Shown in pieces: positions 18,531 to 28,660 of a DNA stretch of 51,198 bases. Position numbers and translations under genes: made by a program. Where the stretch lies: contig CAJNDS010002374.1 in NCBI GenBank assembly GCA_905221605.1, positions 374,001 to 425,198 of the forward strand, read 5' to 3'. Source of the DNA: Symbiodinium natans. Taxonomy: Eukaryota > Sar > Dinophyceae > Suessiales > Symbiodiniaceae. The notes under the pieces were generated by a model that saw nothing but the letters and a program-made list of their open reading frames with translations, searched no databases and was not told the DNA's origin. Positions within the stretch are counted from its first letter, which is position 1. Every line of letters starts with the position of its first letter.

Positions 18531-18818
18531 TTGCGTGGACCAGGAGTTGAGGTCGCCGTGTGTTGCTATCATGGTGTCCCGGCAGAAAATGCTTTGCACG
18601 GCTGGGCACCAAGCACGAACTTCCATGAACACGTTGGATTGAGAGCCCCGCACCGCTTCAACAGCTCGTTCGCTGCTCGACTGTTCTCACAAGCACAAGA
18701 CGGCTGTGCTTCAAGCTTAGCCACGCCAGAACAGGTCGGACCAATGCGTCGGATGCGTTCACGCCTCAACCTCGGGATTGAGAGTTCGCCAGCGGCGCTG
18801 TCCAGATGCGCCGTCTAG
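18531..18818 (+). CDS. Candidate exon, unknown protein
   Basis: An open frame runs about 95 codons to TAG with marked G/C third positions, for example CYHGVPAENALHGWAPSTNF, HRFNSSFAARLFSQAQDGCA and MRRMRSRLNLGIE. The exon start is not fixed and there is no recognised domain. Confidence 0.4.
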   Translation: MRGPGVEVAVCCYHGVPAENALHGWAPSTNFHEHVGLRAPHRFNSSFAARLFSQAQDGCASSLATPEQVGPMRRMRSRLNLGIESSPAALSRCAV

Positions 18819-19459
18819 GTTTCGTGCTGCCGCAGATGGGCGAAATCTAGAGGATATCATGACTCTCACTGCTTGTCTGGTGATAATTGGTGTCGCGCAG
18901 GTCGTGGAGTCCGTGGGGTCCGCTGGCCCTTGTCATGGCTGCTTTCTTGCGGGCACCCAAGGGACCTTTGTCAGGTTGCATCTTCCCTGGATGACATCGA
19001 ATGCTTGGCAGATCTGTATCAGTTTTGAGCGGGAAGCCTGCAGAGCTTCGCGCATGACCATCGCCGTTGTGCTGGGACTCTCCTCCGCGTGTCTTTGACC
19101 AATCCCTCATATTCGAACCACATCTCTGCCAGTGATATGTCCTGCCATGTCTTGACTGCGAGGTCCTCGTCCAACCTCACGGGTGCCGGGGCCTCATGTG
19201 CTGTGTTGCTTCGAACATGCCTTGCCGCTTGCAACAGAGGGTTGCCATAGATGTCTTCTACGGGGTGCCTCGTGGGAGGCCTGGAGTGGGCGCTCCAAGC
19301 AATTCCTTCAGGACTCTTGACCTGTGCTTTTCCGTGCTTGGCAGGAAGCCGCCCTCAAACTCCTAGTACGCCATGCTGCACAGCATCCCAGTGCCATAAT
19401 GTCGCCATGCTTTTGCAGCTCAGCGCTGCGCCCAAAGGGGACTCAGGAGTGGTGCCAGC
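18819..19459. other. No firm gene
   Basis: Overlapping frames on both strands without splice support. Confidence 0.4.
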
Positions 19460-19675
19460 ATGCTCAGCACAAGCTCGCGCGCATCAGGTTGCGGCATGCT
19501 CTGCCAGGAGATATTGAGGATGTGCCCCATGCGTTGCGCGAGCCTTATTCTTGAGCTGCAGGAACGTGGTGCTAGCGACAGAACCCACAAAAGCAGACTG
19601 GGTATCAGATATCGGTCTCTGCTACTAGAGCAGTTCTGCTCTGTAGCAGCACCCCCCCACAGCAACGACAGGTAG
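19460..19675 (+). CDS. Candidate exon, helical
   Basis: The frame to TAG includes MLCQEILRMCPMRCASLILE and basic SDRTHKSRLGIRYRSLLLEQ. Another frame over 19480-19547 (RLRHALPGDIEDVPHALREP) looks equally coding, so the real exon is unresolved. Confidence 0.35.
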   Translation: MLSTSSRASGCGMLCQEILRMCPMRCASLILELQERGASDRTHKSRLGIRYRSLLLEQFCSVAAPPHSNDR

Positions 19676-19920
19676 CTTCGACCGTAACGCCGTAAGGTGT
19701 AGAGGGGGGGGTTCGCACATTGCGAGGCCTCGTGTCAAAAGCACAGATCAGAGCGGGGAATGCCCCGAATGTCGATTTCAAAGGAAAAGACGATGCCATC
19801 AGAACATGTGCTTTGCTGCTGCCCTCCTTCTGCGAGGCACGCTGCCACTGTACGTTGAGCTGGCTTAACACTCGGAGATAATGCCCCTCGCCGCCAGCCG
19901 CAGCCTTAAGGCTCCCTAGT

Positions 19921-20235
19921 GTGCGGATGTGCACAGTTTTATTCTTTGGCTTGAGTCCTGCTAGTCTGGCGATCCGAAGGTATGATCGGGAACCTGACAG
20001 GGACAAGGAATCCTATCTGGCAGGGCTACTGATCTGTTCAGATCTTTTCGGAATGCTGCTGTTACTGCATGCTACGGCATCTTACTGTAGCTCACTCATC
20101 GGCTTCAAGCCCAAGACCCGCGCACAGTTTGATGCAAGCGGAATTGTCCGTCGACAGTTGCGCACCCTGCTTTTTGCATGTGCTGCCGTTGGGCAATCCG
20201 TAGACTGTGGACAAGCCTTGCCCCTAAGCTCCTAA
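19921..20235 (+). CDS. Candidate exon with hydrophobic segment
   Basis: An open frame of 104 codons ends in TAA. It has charged YDREPDRDKES, then a hydrophobic run (LAGLLICSDLFGMLLLLHA) long enough for one membrane span, and basic FKPKTRAQF. A minus frame overlaps it (19605-20006). Function unknown. Confidence 0.35.
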   Translation: MRMCTVLFFGLSPASLAIRRYDREPDRDKESYLAGLLICSDLFGMLLLLHATASYCSSLIGFKPKTRAQFDASGIVRRQLRTLLFACAAVGQSVDCGQALPLSS

Positions 20236-20391
20236 ACCTATACCGTAACGCCTATAACCCTTGAATCCCAAGTTCTGTTTCAACGCCTGCCAGGACTTGC
20301 ACACTGGATGGACGCAAGAAAGCTTCAAGGTGGTTGAGCTGGCAGATCACAGGGTCAGCTGAGCCGTCGGAGGTCGGGGCTCTCATGAGGG

Positions 20392-20394
20392 TTT

Positions 20395-20437
<43 letters not shown>
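20392..20437 (+). repeat. T13-G33 tract
   Basis: Thirteen T are followed by an uninterrupted run of 33 G (20405-20437). It lies about 28 bases left of family A copy 2. Confidence 0.97.
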
Positions 20438-20439
<2 letters not shown>

Positions 20440-20463
20440 GTATGTTGCGGCACATACGCTTCT

Positions 20464-21295
20464 TGGAGGCTTGATTGTAGGAATGCTGCAGTTCGGGTTC
20501 TACTGAAGGCCTCTCTTTGACCAGGTAGTCAAAGACCTTGACGGCGCGACAGCTGCAGGGGACACCTCTTCACTCGAAGATTGAGACGACATGTTGAGGG
20601 AGTCAGAGGAAACTTATTTGCTTTCGGGTTCAGGGTTTGGGGGTGTGTCACTCTTGATGGCCAGGAGTTCAGCGGTGGCGCGCAGCTAGAAAACCGGCAG
20701 CTGGGAAGGAACGGCCAGACTGGCGTGGGCAGAGGGAAGAGCAGCGAATAAGTGCGCGTTCGGGGTGCTGCGACACCACGACTACTGGTCTTGGTCCCGC
20801 CATGGTTGTCTATGTTGGTGATGATAACCTCATGTGGAATCTCAAATTTGGAAGCCTAGGCTTTCACAGCTGAGAAATGCTTGCAACTTGGGGGGACTCC
20901 TATGGTCCTATGGCCCTATGCGAGAAGTCTTCCCAAAAGAGCTCGCGCATCAGAGGCAGTAAGGGGTGCCAGGGGCCGCCTTCCTGGTGGTCATTCTCCG
21001 TCGGCAACGTCCCAGGTTGATTTGCGTGGTAGGATGAGGGAGGCAGGAAAACGCTAGGGTTTCAGGCTCGTTTCCTCAGGGTGTTCCGGTCCGTCCGAGT
21101 CCCAGGGCTGTGCTGCGGTCTCCCGCTGTTGCCTTCTCTCGTCCGCTATCCCATGTTATCCCAGTGTTTCCATCATCGCGGGTCCCGGTTTCGTAGTATC
21201 TCGACGCCCTAGTGTCTGTTGCAGTGTCTCGGTACTTTGCTGTCTCGATGTCCTAGTATTGTAGGTATGTGTGCTGTGTGTGTGTGTGTGTACGT
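20464..21295. repeat. Dispersed repeat family A, copy 2
   Basis: Homologous to 6703-7720, with shared blocks in the same order and shorter spacing. It ends in the same GT-rich edge and is directly followed by family B. Confidence 0.85.
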
Positions 21296-21313
21296 GAATA
21301 GACAGGTGGAGCC

Positions 21314-21545
21314 TCATAGGCAAGTCTGGCAGCAGATGTGCCCTTTAGAACTAGCCAATCTGCAGGGATTGCCGGCTCGAGAAGCGAGTGCGCGTCAGTG
21401 AGGTGTAACTTGTATGGGGATGCACTCACTCCTCTGATGTTCATCCAGCCTTTTCAGGAGTTCTTCAGATGCAGACCACTTTCTCCTCACACACGCACTT
21501 ACTAGTGGATAGCCGGAACATAGGGAGAGGCAGAGGCGGGCCGGT
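21314..21545. repeat. Dispersed repeat family B, copy 1
   Basis: Shares with 40240-40640 the blocks TAGGCAAGTCTGGCA, CAGATGTGCC, CTGCAGGGAT/CCGCAGGGAT, ATCCAGCCTTT, AGATGCAGACCAC and AGGGA(G/A)AGGCAGAGGC, in the same order. It abuts family A here but not at the other locus. Confidence 0.75.
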
Positions 21546-22322
21546 CTCCGACGTGCCGGAATCTCAGCAACGCAAGAAGTCCCAGTTTTGCAATTAGCCT
21601 GGCCTGCGTCAGGCAAAAACTTGCCAAAAACTCTACATATTGGACTCTGTCAGAGCTGCTCCAGTCATCCATCGGCACCGGGTGCTAGTGAGCTTGTGGC
21701 AAAGCTGAGGTCAGTGGGTGATGTTGATGCCACGATCTAAGTTTGCCACTGACCTTTGAATTTGTGCTGCGTGGTTGTGCCTCTGCCACCTGAGGCCAGT
21801 CCAGAATATCTGCTTCCGAGGCTTCAGCCAGCTGCTGAGGTGCCCGCAGCGCTCCATCTTTGGCCCCTTTTTGGTGCACTCAAACTGCAGAGTGCAGGCG
21901 TGCCGAAGATGACGGCAACAAGATCCTAGTCCCAGCTGCAATCGGCTCAGCTTCTGTTGCATTTATGGCTGCGTTTATGGCTGTTGGCGCACCCAAAGTG
22001 GCAGACCTTGCGCAGGACGATGGCTGTCAAGAAGAGCTTGACCGGACGATTTGGCGGGGCGTCTGCCCACGCGGACAACATGCCGTGTTGAAATATTGAT
22101 TGGTTGCAGGCCCAGGATATCCTTGTGGGCTTGGTGTGGCCAACATGGCTGTACAGGCCTGCAGAATCAGGGCAGATCGTTTCAAAAGCAGCCTGCCCTG
22201 CGCTGTTCCCTGACAGAGGCCCAAGGCATGAGAAGGTTTCTGCTCGTGTTGGTGGGGAGACGCCCAGCAGTTCTCCCAGCGGAAAGCAGCTTGGCATCCG
22301 CAAAGAATTCGCGCAAAGGGAT
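21546..22322. other. No firm gene
   Basis: Weak plus frames are present. One over 21770-21920 is proline/leucine-rich, and one over 21928-22040 has a hydrophobic ILVPAAIGSASVAFMAAFMA. None was supported by paired splice sites. Confidence 0.35.
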
Positions 22323-22541
22323 GGCTTAATCGGCTAACGCTGGATTGCAAAGCGCAAACCAGGTCGTCTGGCCGACTCGAGATACCAGTCGATTCTTCAA
22401 GCTTCGGTGAGGCCACGCTCTCAAGCCCGCTCTGCAGCCCGCTTTTGACATTGTTTGTGTCTTGCTTCCATGTCAAGGGGGCGGCGAGCCCCTGCGAACC
22501 GTGGATGCACGGACTTTTTCAGCCGCTCGCAATCATCTTCA
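22323..22541. repeat. 219-bp tandem duplication, copy 1
   Basis: Repeated at 22578-22796 (offset 255). By eye there are three base differences. On the minus strand it carries the last codons of the gene at 22676-23155, ending KRAAERA-stop. Confidence 0.95.
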
Positions 22542-22577
22542 AAGTGCTAAGCATTCGCAAAGTGTGATGGCTGAAGC

Positions 22578-22796
22578 GGCTTAATCGGCTAACGCTGGAT
22601 TGCAAAGCGCAAACCAGGTCGTCTGGCCGACTCGAGATACCAGTCGATTCTTCAAGCTTCGGTGAGGCCACGCTCTCAAGCCCGCTCTGCAGCCCGCTTT
22701 CGACATTGTTTCTGTCTTGCTTCCATGTCAAGGGGGCGGCGAGCCCCTGTGAACCGTGGATGCACGGACTTTTTCAGCCGCTCGCAATCATCTTCA
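22578..22796. repeat. 219-bp tandem duplication, copy 2
   Basis: See 22323-22541. A 36-base unrelated spacer separates the two copies. Confidence 0.95.
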
Positions 22797-23155
22797 GATT
22801 GCCAATGTGAGTGATTGCCTTCGGCACCATTCTTGGCAAACTGGCAAACCCTAGGACAGAGAGGCGAAGGGCTGCGAGAGTACCGGGGAGTCCTGCTTCG
22901 AGCAGCTTGACAGACTCGCCTTGCTGCTCCACGTGCACCCCGGAGAGCGATGATTTCAAGGATGGGTGGCCTTTTGTCAATCATGCTTGATGTGAAGGCG
23001 ACTTGACATGCAGGTTGACGAGCTGCTCGGCAGCCCAAGCTGTCCGGGCATGGACTTTTCCCACATTGACATGGTGCACGATCGCAATCACCGCTGGCTG
23101 GTGGATGCAGAGGTCCAGACAGAACCCCAGCCTCACGCCTAGAGTCAGAGATCAT
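22676..23155 (-). CDS. Minus-strand open frame, basic C-terminus (159 residues)
   Basis: One of the longest open frames in the window. It has charged, coding-like sequence from about residue 60: MIDKRPPILEIIALRGARGA, then SEDDCERLKKSVHPR, RRPLDMEARQKQCRKRAAER and stop. A possible LRR-like alternative frame overlaps (22774-22980). The last ~40 codons lie in the tandem duplication. In copy 1 the same frame is intact, and all three base differences change an amino acid. A duplicated 3' exon is likely. No family is recognised. Confidence 0.45.
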   Translation of the reverse strand: MISDSRREAGVLSGPLHPPASGDCDRAPCQCGKSPCPDSLGCRAARQPACQVAFTSSMIDKRPPILEIIALRGARGAARRVCQAARSRTPRYSRSPSPLCPRVCQFAKNGAEGNHSHWQSEDDCERLKKSVHPRFTGARRPLDMEARQKQCRKRAAERA

Positions 23156-23470
23156 GAGAACCCTGCTGAAACTTGCCTCAACCCCATGTGTCTTTCTCTT
23201 GTGGAGGTGTTTCGTAGTCCTTGTAGTGCTTTATTATGCTGGTACCCAAAGCAAGTGAGATTTTCATTTTCCCCCAAACAGGAACCGTTTGGGGCCCTCT
23301 CTCAGAAAAAAACTGTCACGCGCTTGGCTAGATTGGTGTCATGCGGTTGGGTCCCTGGTCTCCCATCGTCTCCGTCCGATCATGAGCGCAATTAGGGCCG
23401 GGTGAGTGTCACGCGGTTTGGGTGCGTGGTCTCCCACGGTCCGGATGAAACCCAAAACTCTGTGCTGGTG
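23156..23470. other. No firm gene
   Basis: Leader of the following repeat block; contains a repeated GTCACGCGGTTTGGG/GTCATGCGGTTGGG motif (23338, 23408). Confidence 0.5.
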
Positions 23471-24620
23471 GGGAGAGCTCCTGTGGTGTTTCCAAAAACC
23501 TTCATAGCCGTTTTGGAGTTGCAACTCTGCTTGCTCTGCGACTAGGTTCTATACAAGCGCAAAAAACATCCCATGTTTTCCTAACGTTTGCACTTTCAGA
23601 ACACTGTCGAAGTAAAGGCATATCCCCTAGAGGTTTGTCGTATGTCCCCTCTCTGTGCTCGTAGTTAAAAGTTTGTCGCACCCTCCCTTCGTGCTGGTAG
23701 GGTGAGAGCCCCTAGAGGTTAGGCCTGAAATTCCTAGAATCATAACGTGCTTGAAGGGCCCAGCGTGTTTCAGAGAGGTCTCTTGGGGGTTGGTCCTTGC
23801 GTGTGCGAAAAAGACTGAGCGTGTTCAACTAGCATCCTGCCTTTTGGGGAGCGAGTGTACTCAAATAGCGCCCAAGTTTTAGGGACCGAGAGTGTTCAAC
23901 TAGCATCCTGCTTTGCAGGACCGAGCATACTCACATAGCACCCAAGTTTTGGGAACCGATCGTGTTCAACTAGCATCCTGTTTTTGGATCCGAGGGTACT
24001 CAAATAGCACCCAAGTTTGCGGGACCGCGTTTTCAGAACACTGTGAAAGTAAAAGCATGTCCCTTAGAGGGTTGTCGTATGTCCCCTCCCTTTGTGCTCG
24101 TAGGGTTTAGTGAGGGCCCTAGCAGCTTGTCGCATGTCCCTCCCCTTTCTGCTCGGACGGTGACATCGTAAAAACAAACTAGCACCCCAACTGCGCCCTG
24201 ATTGTCGCAGGGGAAACACCTATGGTGTGTCAACACGTTGAAACACTTTTTTGGGCAACACGCTCTGACCAAATAGCTTGCGTCGGGTTATGTAGCCACC
24301 ATTACATTACCAGCACAGGTCTTCGCACAAAAAGAGTGTGGCTTCTTTTTGTGCCGGTAACGTGATCGTGGCTCCATAACCCCGGAGCGAGCTATTTGGT
24401 CGGAGCGTTTAGGGGATGGGTTATATGGGGCCACAATTACGTTACCAGCACACAGGTTTTTGGGTGTTTTTTTCTTTTGGCAATCGAAGACACAAGCACT
24501 GACCATGGAAAACATCGAGAAAGCATGCGCGGATTGGTTTCCGGGCAATTTTTGGAATTTGAAAGGTTTCGAAAGAAGCAACAACCGTCATGCCTCGGAG
24601 CTTCGGCGTGGCAACCTTCT
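23471..24620. repeat. Large paralogous unit, copy 1
   Basis: Starts GAGCTCCTGTGGTGTTTCC and runs through the nested 70-base minisatellite to ACCATGGAAAACATCGAGAA and beyond. Copies 2 and 3 lie 1376 and 2551 bases to the right. No convincing conserved frame or transposase is seen. It contains paired GTTACCAGCACA(C)AGGT and TGCTGGTAACGT blocks in opposite orientation (24308/24352 and 24441), like short inverted termini. Confidence 0.9.
23821..24026. repeat. Nested 70-base minisatellite, 3 units
   Basis: GTGTTCAACTAGCATCCTG begins at 23821, 23892 and 23962, each followed by a TACTCAAATAGC(A/G)CCCAAG-type half. The homologous place has two units in copies 2 (25198, 25269) and 3 (26402, 26471). 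Confidence 0.95.
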
Positions 24621-24785
24621 CCTGGCAAGTTGGTTATTGTATGGGGGAGAGGGGGGAGCTGTGGCGCGAGCTATTTGGTCATCAGGGCGCAGATGGGGCT
24701 AGTTGCTTACGATGAATCCCAAAAACCTGCGCTGGTAACGTAATCGCGGCTCTATAAGGGTTGTGAATATGCCCCAGAAATCCTA

Positions 24786-25980
24786 AACCCCATGCCCCTC
24801 AAAGAGGGTGGTTTAAGCAAGTGTTTATCTCTGTTATCTCTGTGCGGGAAGAGCTCCTGTGGTGTTTCCAAAAACCTTCATAGCCGTTTTGGAGTTGCAA
24901 CTCTGCTTGCTCTGCGACTTAGGTTCTATACAAGCACAAAAAACATCCCATGTTTTCCTAACGTTTGCACTTTCAGAACACTGTCGAAGTAAAGGCATAT
25001 CCCCTAGAGGTTTGTCGTATGTCCCCTCTCTGTGCTCGTAGTTAAAAGTTTGTCGCACCCTCCCTTCGTGCTGGTAGGGTGAGGGCCCCTAGAGGTTAGG
25101 CCTGAAATTCCTGGAATCATAACGTGCTTGAAGGGCCCAGCGTGTTTCAGAAAGGTCTCTTGGGGGTTGGTCCTTGTGTGTGCGAAAAAGACTGAGCGTG
25201 TTCAACTAGCATCCTGCCTTTTGGGGAGCGAGTGTACTCAAATAGCGCCCAAGTTTTAGGGACCGAGAGTGTTCAACTAGCATCCTGCTTTGCAGGACCG
25301 AGCGTACTCAAATTGCGCCCAAGTTTGTGGGGGCCGCACTTTCAGAACACTGTAGAAGTAAAACATATCTTTTAGAGGTTTGTCGTGTGTCCCCCCCCTT
25401 TGTGCTCGTAGGGTTTGGTGAGAGCCCTAGAAGTTTGTCGCATGTCCCCTCCCTTCGTGCTCGTAGGGTGACATCGTAAGCGGTCGCAGGCGACACATCT
25501 ATGTGTTTTGACAGGTTGAAACACGTTTTCAGGGCAACACGCTCTGACCACATAGCTCGGGCCGGGTTATGGGGCCACGATTACGTTACCAGCACAGGTC
25601 TTTGTGTGCGGTTTGTGACACGGTCTTGTCGCCCAAGAAGAGGGTGGTGTCTTTTTGTGTGAAAAGACAGTGTCAAAAGCTGCCAGCCTGTGCTGGTAAC
25701 GTGATCAAGTAATCGTGGCTCCATAACCCGGCGCGAGCAATTTGGTCAGAGCTTTTCGGGGATGGGTTACACGGGGCCACGATTACGTTACCAGCACACA
25801 GGTTTTTGGGCGTCAGAGCTCCGGGCGCGGACCTGCGAGGACCCCGGGTGTTTGTTTTTTGGCAGTCAACGACACAAGCACGGACCATGGAAAACATCGA
25901 GAAAGCGTGCGCGCACTGGTTTCCAGGCATTTGGGCATTACAACTTTGTAGAAGCAAAACTGTCATGCTAAACCCTATCC
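24786..25980. repeat. Large paralogous unit, copy 2
   Basis: Full-length relative of copy 1. It shares with copy 3 an extra left edge (AAGAGGGTGG/AAGAGGGCGG then GTTTATCTCTG/GTTTATCTG) that copy 1 lacks, so copies 2 and 3 are the closer pair at that edge. About 45 bases near 25815-25855 are absent from copy 1. Confidence 0.9.
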
Positions 25981-26715
25981 CCCCAAAGAGGGCGGTTTCA
26001 GCAAATGTTTATCTGTTTGCGGGAAGAGCTCCAGTGGTGTTTCCAAAAGCCCTCATAACCGTTTTAGAGTTGCAACTCTGCATGCTCTGCATAGAGGTTC
26101 TATACAAGCGCAGAAACCTTCCTATGTTTTTCCTATTGTTTGCGCTTTCAGAGTACTGTAGAAGCAACAACATATTCCTTAGAGGTTTGTCGTATGTCCC
26201 CTCTCTCCGCGCTCGTAGGGCTTGGTAGCCTCAGAAGTTTGTCGCAGGTCCCCTCCCTTCGTGCTCGTAAGGTGAGGGCGCTTAGAGGTTAGGCCTGAAA
26301 GTCCAAGAATCATAGCGTGATTGAAGGGCCCAGCATGCGAGGTTCGAAGGTTTCAGATGGGGGTTGGTCCTTGTGTCCTTGTGTGTGCGAAAAGACGGAT
26401 CGTGTTCAACCAGCATTCTGCTTGCAGGACCGAGCGTACTCAAATAGCACCAAGGTTTTGGGGACCGAGCGTGTTCAACTAGCATCCTTCTTTTTGGGAC
26501 CGAGTGTACTCAAATAGCACAAAAAGTTTTGGGGGGGGGGGGGGGGGGGGGGGGGGGCACTTTCAGAACACTGTAGAAGTAAAAGCATATCCCTTAGAGG
26601 TTTGTCGTATGTCTCCTCCCTTGTGCTTGTCGGGTTTGATGAGGCCCCTATAAGCTTGCGGCATGTCCCCTCCCTTCGGGCTCGTAGGGTGACATCGTAA
26701 GCAACAAGCACCCCA
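25968..26715. repeat. Large paralogous unit, copy 3 (3'-truncated)
   Basis: Follows copy 2 directly. It ends after GGTGACATCGTAAGCAACAA and lacks the right third seen in copies 1 and 2. It holds a G27 tract at the place where copy 2 has only TGTGGGGGCC. Confidence 0.9.
26531..26557 (+). repeat. Poly-G tract, 27 G
   Basis: Uninterrupted G27 between AAAAAGTTTT and CACTTTCAGAACACTG. The paralogous site in copy 2 (25321-25345) has five G, so the run is a local expansion. Confidence 0.97.
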
Positions 26716-26764
26716 TCTCATTCTTCGCCCGTTGCATTCGCACAGCATCCGGTCGTCCACGTCA

Positions 26765-26925
26765 CTTGGGTTGTCTGTGTTTCGTTGCAGCGTGTAAACA
26801 GATCAAAACCAAAATCCAAAAGTAGAAGTAGAGTGGTGTTTTGCGACCAACCACGATCCCACGTGCATCCCGGGGCATGCCAAACGCATGTTTCGTCGCT
26901 CGAAAAATGCATTTGGCAATGGTTG
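26765..26925 (-). repeat. Repeat family C, inverted copy
   Basis: Reverse complement of 27927-28092 and 27225-27390. Its plus strand starts with GGTTGTCTGTGTTTCGTTGCAG and the other copies end with the complement (CGAAACACAGACAACCC). Confidence 0.9.
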
Positions 26926-27139
26926 ACCGTGTTGAAGTCTGTATTTGTCCTCGTTCATGAATTCTTCGATTCATTTTCAGTGTGGGATTGTTGAACATGT
27001 TGGGGCGCTCAAAAGCTTTTGTCCCAAGTCTGCGTCTCAAGTTTAACATGCTGGGGCTCTGAAAATCTTTTGGCCCGAATCTTGGGCAGCTTGACATGTT
27101 GGGATACGTTGGGCGTTTAATTTTGGTGTGTCCTGCATC

Positions 27140-28200
27140 CGGGGCCTCTGTCTTTTCCGCGCAGGGGCAGGTCTATTGTGGTAAGCGGCCTTGGGCAATG
27201 CACACCGGCATGCAACACGACGAGAAGCCGTTGCCAAATGCATCCCGCCGGCAGCGAAAAATGCGTTTGGCATGCCCTTGGCTTAATGTGGGATTGTGGT
27301 TGGTCGCAGAACACCGATCTATTTCTTTTTTTGGATTTGAATTTGATCTGTTTGCACACTGTAACGAAACACAGACAGCCCAATAGACATGGAAAAGCGG
27401 AAGCTGCGCGAAAACATTTTTGCAGGCTTGAAAAATCATTTGGTGTTGCTTTGGTCTTGCTTTCCGCCCTTGCACAAAGGGAAAAAGAGCTGAATGCATG
27501 CAGGCACGCTTGAAGAATGTATTTGCATTTTGGCGAAGCTTGAAGAATGCGTATGGTCTTTGCTTTGGTCTTGCCTGCCACATTCATGATATTCTTTCCT
27601 TGTGCATTCTGTCAATAAGGGAAAAAGAGAGCCGAATGCATTTACGCACGGGCGAAGAATGCATTTCCTATTTTGGACTCTTGTGCCCGGGGCCTCTGTT
27701 CTTTCCGCGCGAGTTCAGGTCTATTGTGGTTTTGCAAAGAAGCAGCGTCGAGAATGCATTCAGCCGGCCTTAAAAAAAGCATTTGGGCATGTTCCCTTTG
27801 TTTTTGGGCCCCTTTCGGAACTCTTGCAAAACGTCGAAAAGCTGCTAGATGTGTGAGAACCCTTCTCGCTCTTCCTCCTTATGCAGAGAAAGAAGGAGAC
27901 TCGACGACTTCATGACGAGGACAAACGGGAAACCGTTGCCAAATGCATGTTTCAGGCGACGAAGAATGCATGTGGCATGCTCCGGGATGCACGTGGGATC
28001 GTGGTTGGTCGCAAAACACCAATCTATTTCCATTTTTGATTTTGATTTGTTTGCATGCTGTAACGAAACACAGACAACCCAATAGACATAGACGAACGGA
28101 CGCTGCTCGAATGCATTCTGCCAGGCCCTAATATTGCATGCGGTCTTGCTTGCCTGTCTTCGTTTCGGCGCGGGGTCAGGTGTATCGTGGTTTTGGAAAA
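27140..28200 (+). repeat. Repeat family C/D array (units of about 470-550 bases)
   Basis: CAGGTCTATTGTGG or its variant CAGGTGTATCGTGG occurs at 27168, 27716 and 28177, each after a GCCTCTGT..CTTTCCGCGC-type block (degraded in the third). Family C sequences lie at 27225-27390 and 27927-28092, starting CCGTTGCCAAATGCAT. The motif GAATGCATT/AAATGCATT recurs many times. Open frames here run through repeats on both strands and are not credible genes. Confidence 0.85.
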
Positions 28201-28480
28201 CTGCAGCGCTAGCGCATTTAGCCAGTCACAAATGCTGCATGTGGGCATATTCCTGTATATTTGGGCAAGAAAGGCATGAATCATGTCTATGTCTTTGGGT
28301 TCTATCTCATGGTGCTGCACGACGACCGAAAAAGGGGCCAGCACTGAAGTTTAGGGCGCCGTGTTGTTGTTTCACGCGTTTTTGCTTTCTCCACAATCTT
28401 ACTGTTTAAATTCTTCGCCGGCAGAATTGTCTGTACATGCCGGGGTCTCCCAGCACCTAGGTTCTGCAAACACGCTGCAG
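28201..28480. other. No firm gene
   Basis: Transition out of the repeat block; nothing supported. Confidence 0.4.
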
Positions 28481-28660
28481 TCCTTGCTGAAGATCTCCAG
28501 CAAAAAGACGAAGCAGCACATGCACACGTCCATGTTCAAGACGGCGCGTTTGCGACTGCAGCCACACCACGTTCTGACCTGCACGATCCACATTCGCCTC
28601 TTTGGTGCCTTGGCTGTATTGGAATATCTTGGCCCGTGCTGCCTGCAATCATCTGAAGTC
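28481..28660 (+). CDS. Candidate exon (basic, G/C-ending codons)
   Basis: After AACACGCTGCAG the frame SLLKISSKKTKQHMHTSMFK continues ARLRLQPHHVLTCTIHIRLF, with nearly all codons ending in G or C. The open frame extends to 28975, but texture fades beyond about 28660. It may be the 5' part of the helical gene at 29454-31448. Confidence 0.45.

Noticed and set aside
27040-27590. Open frames of 136-156 codons on the minus strand
   Set aside because: They run through repeat families C and D without codon bias.
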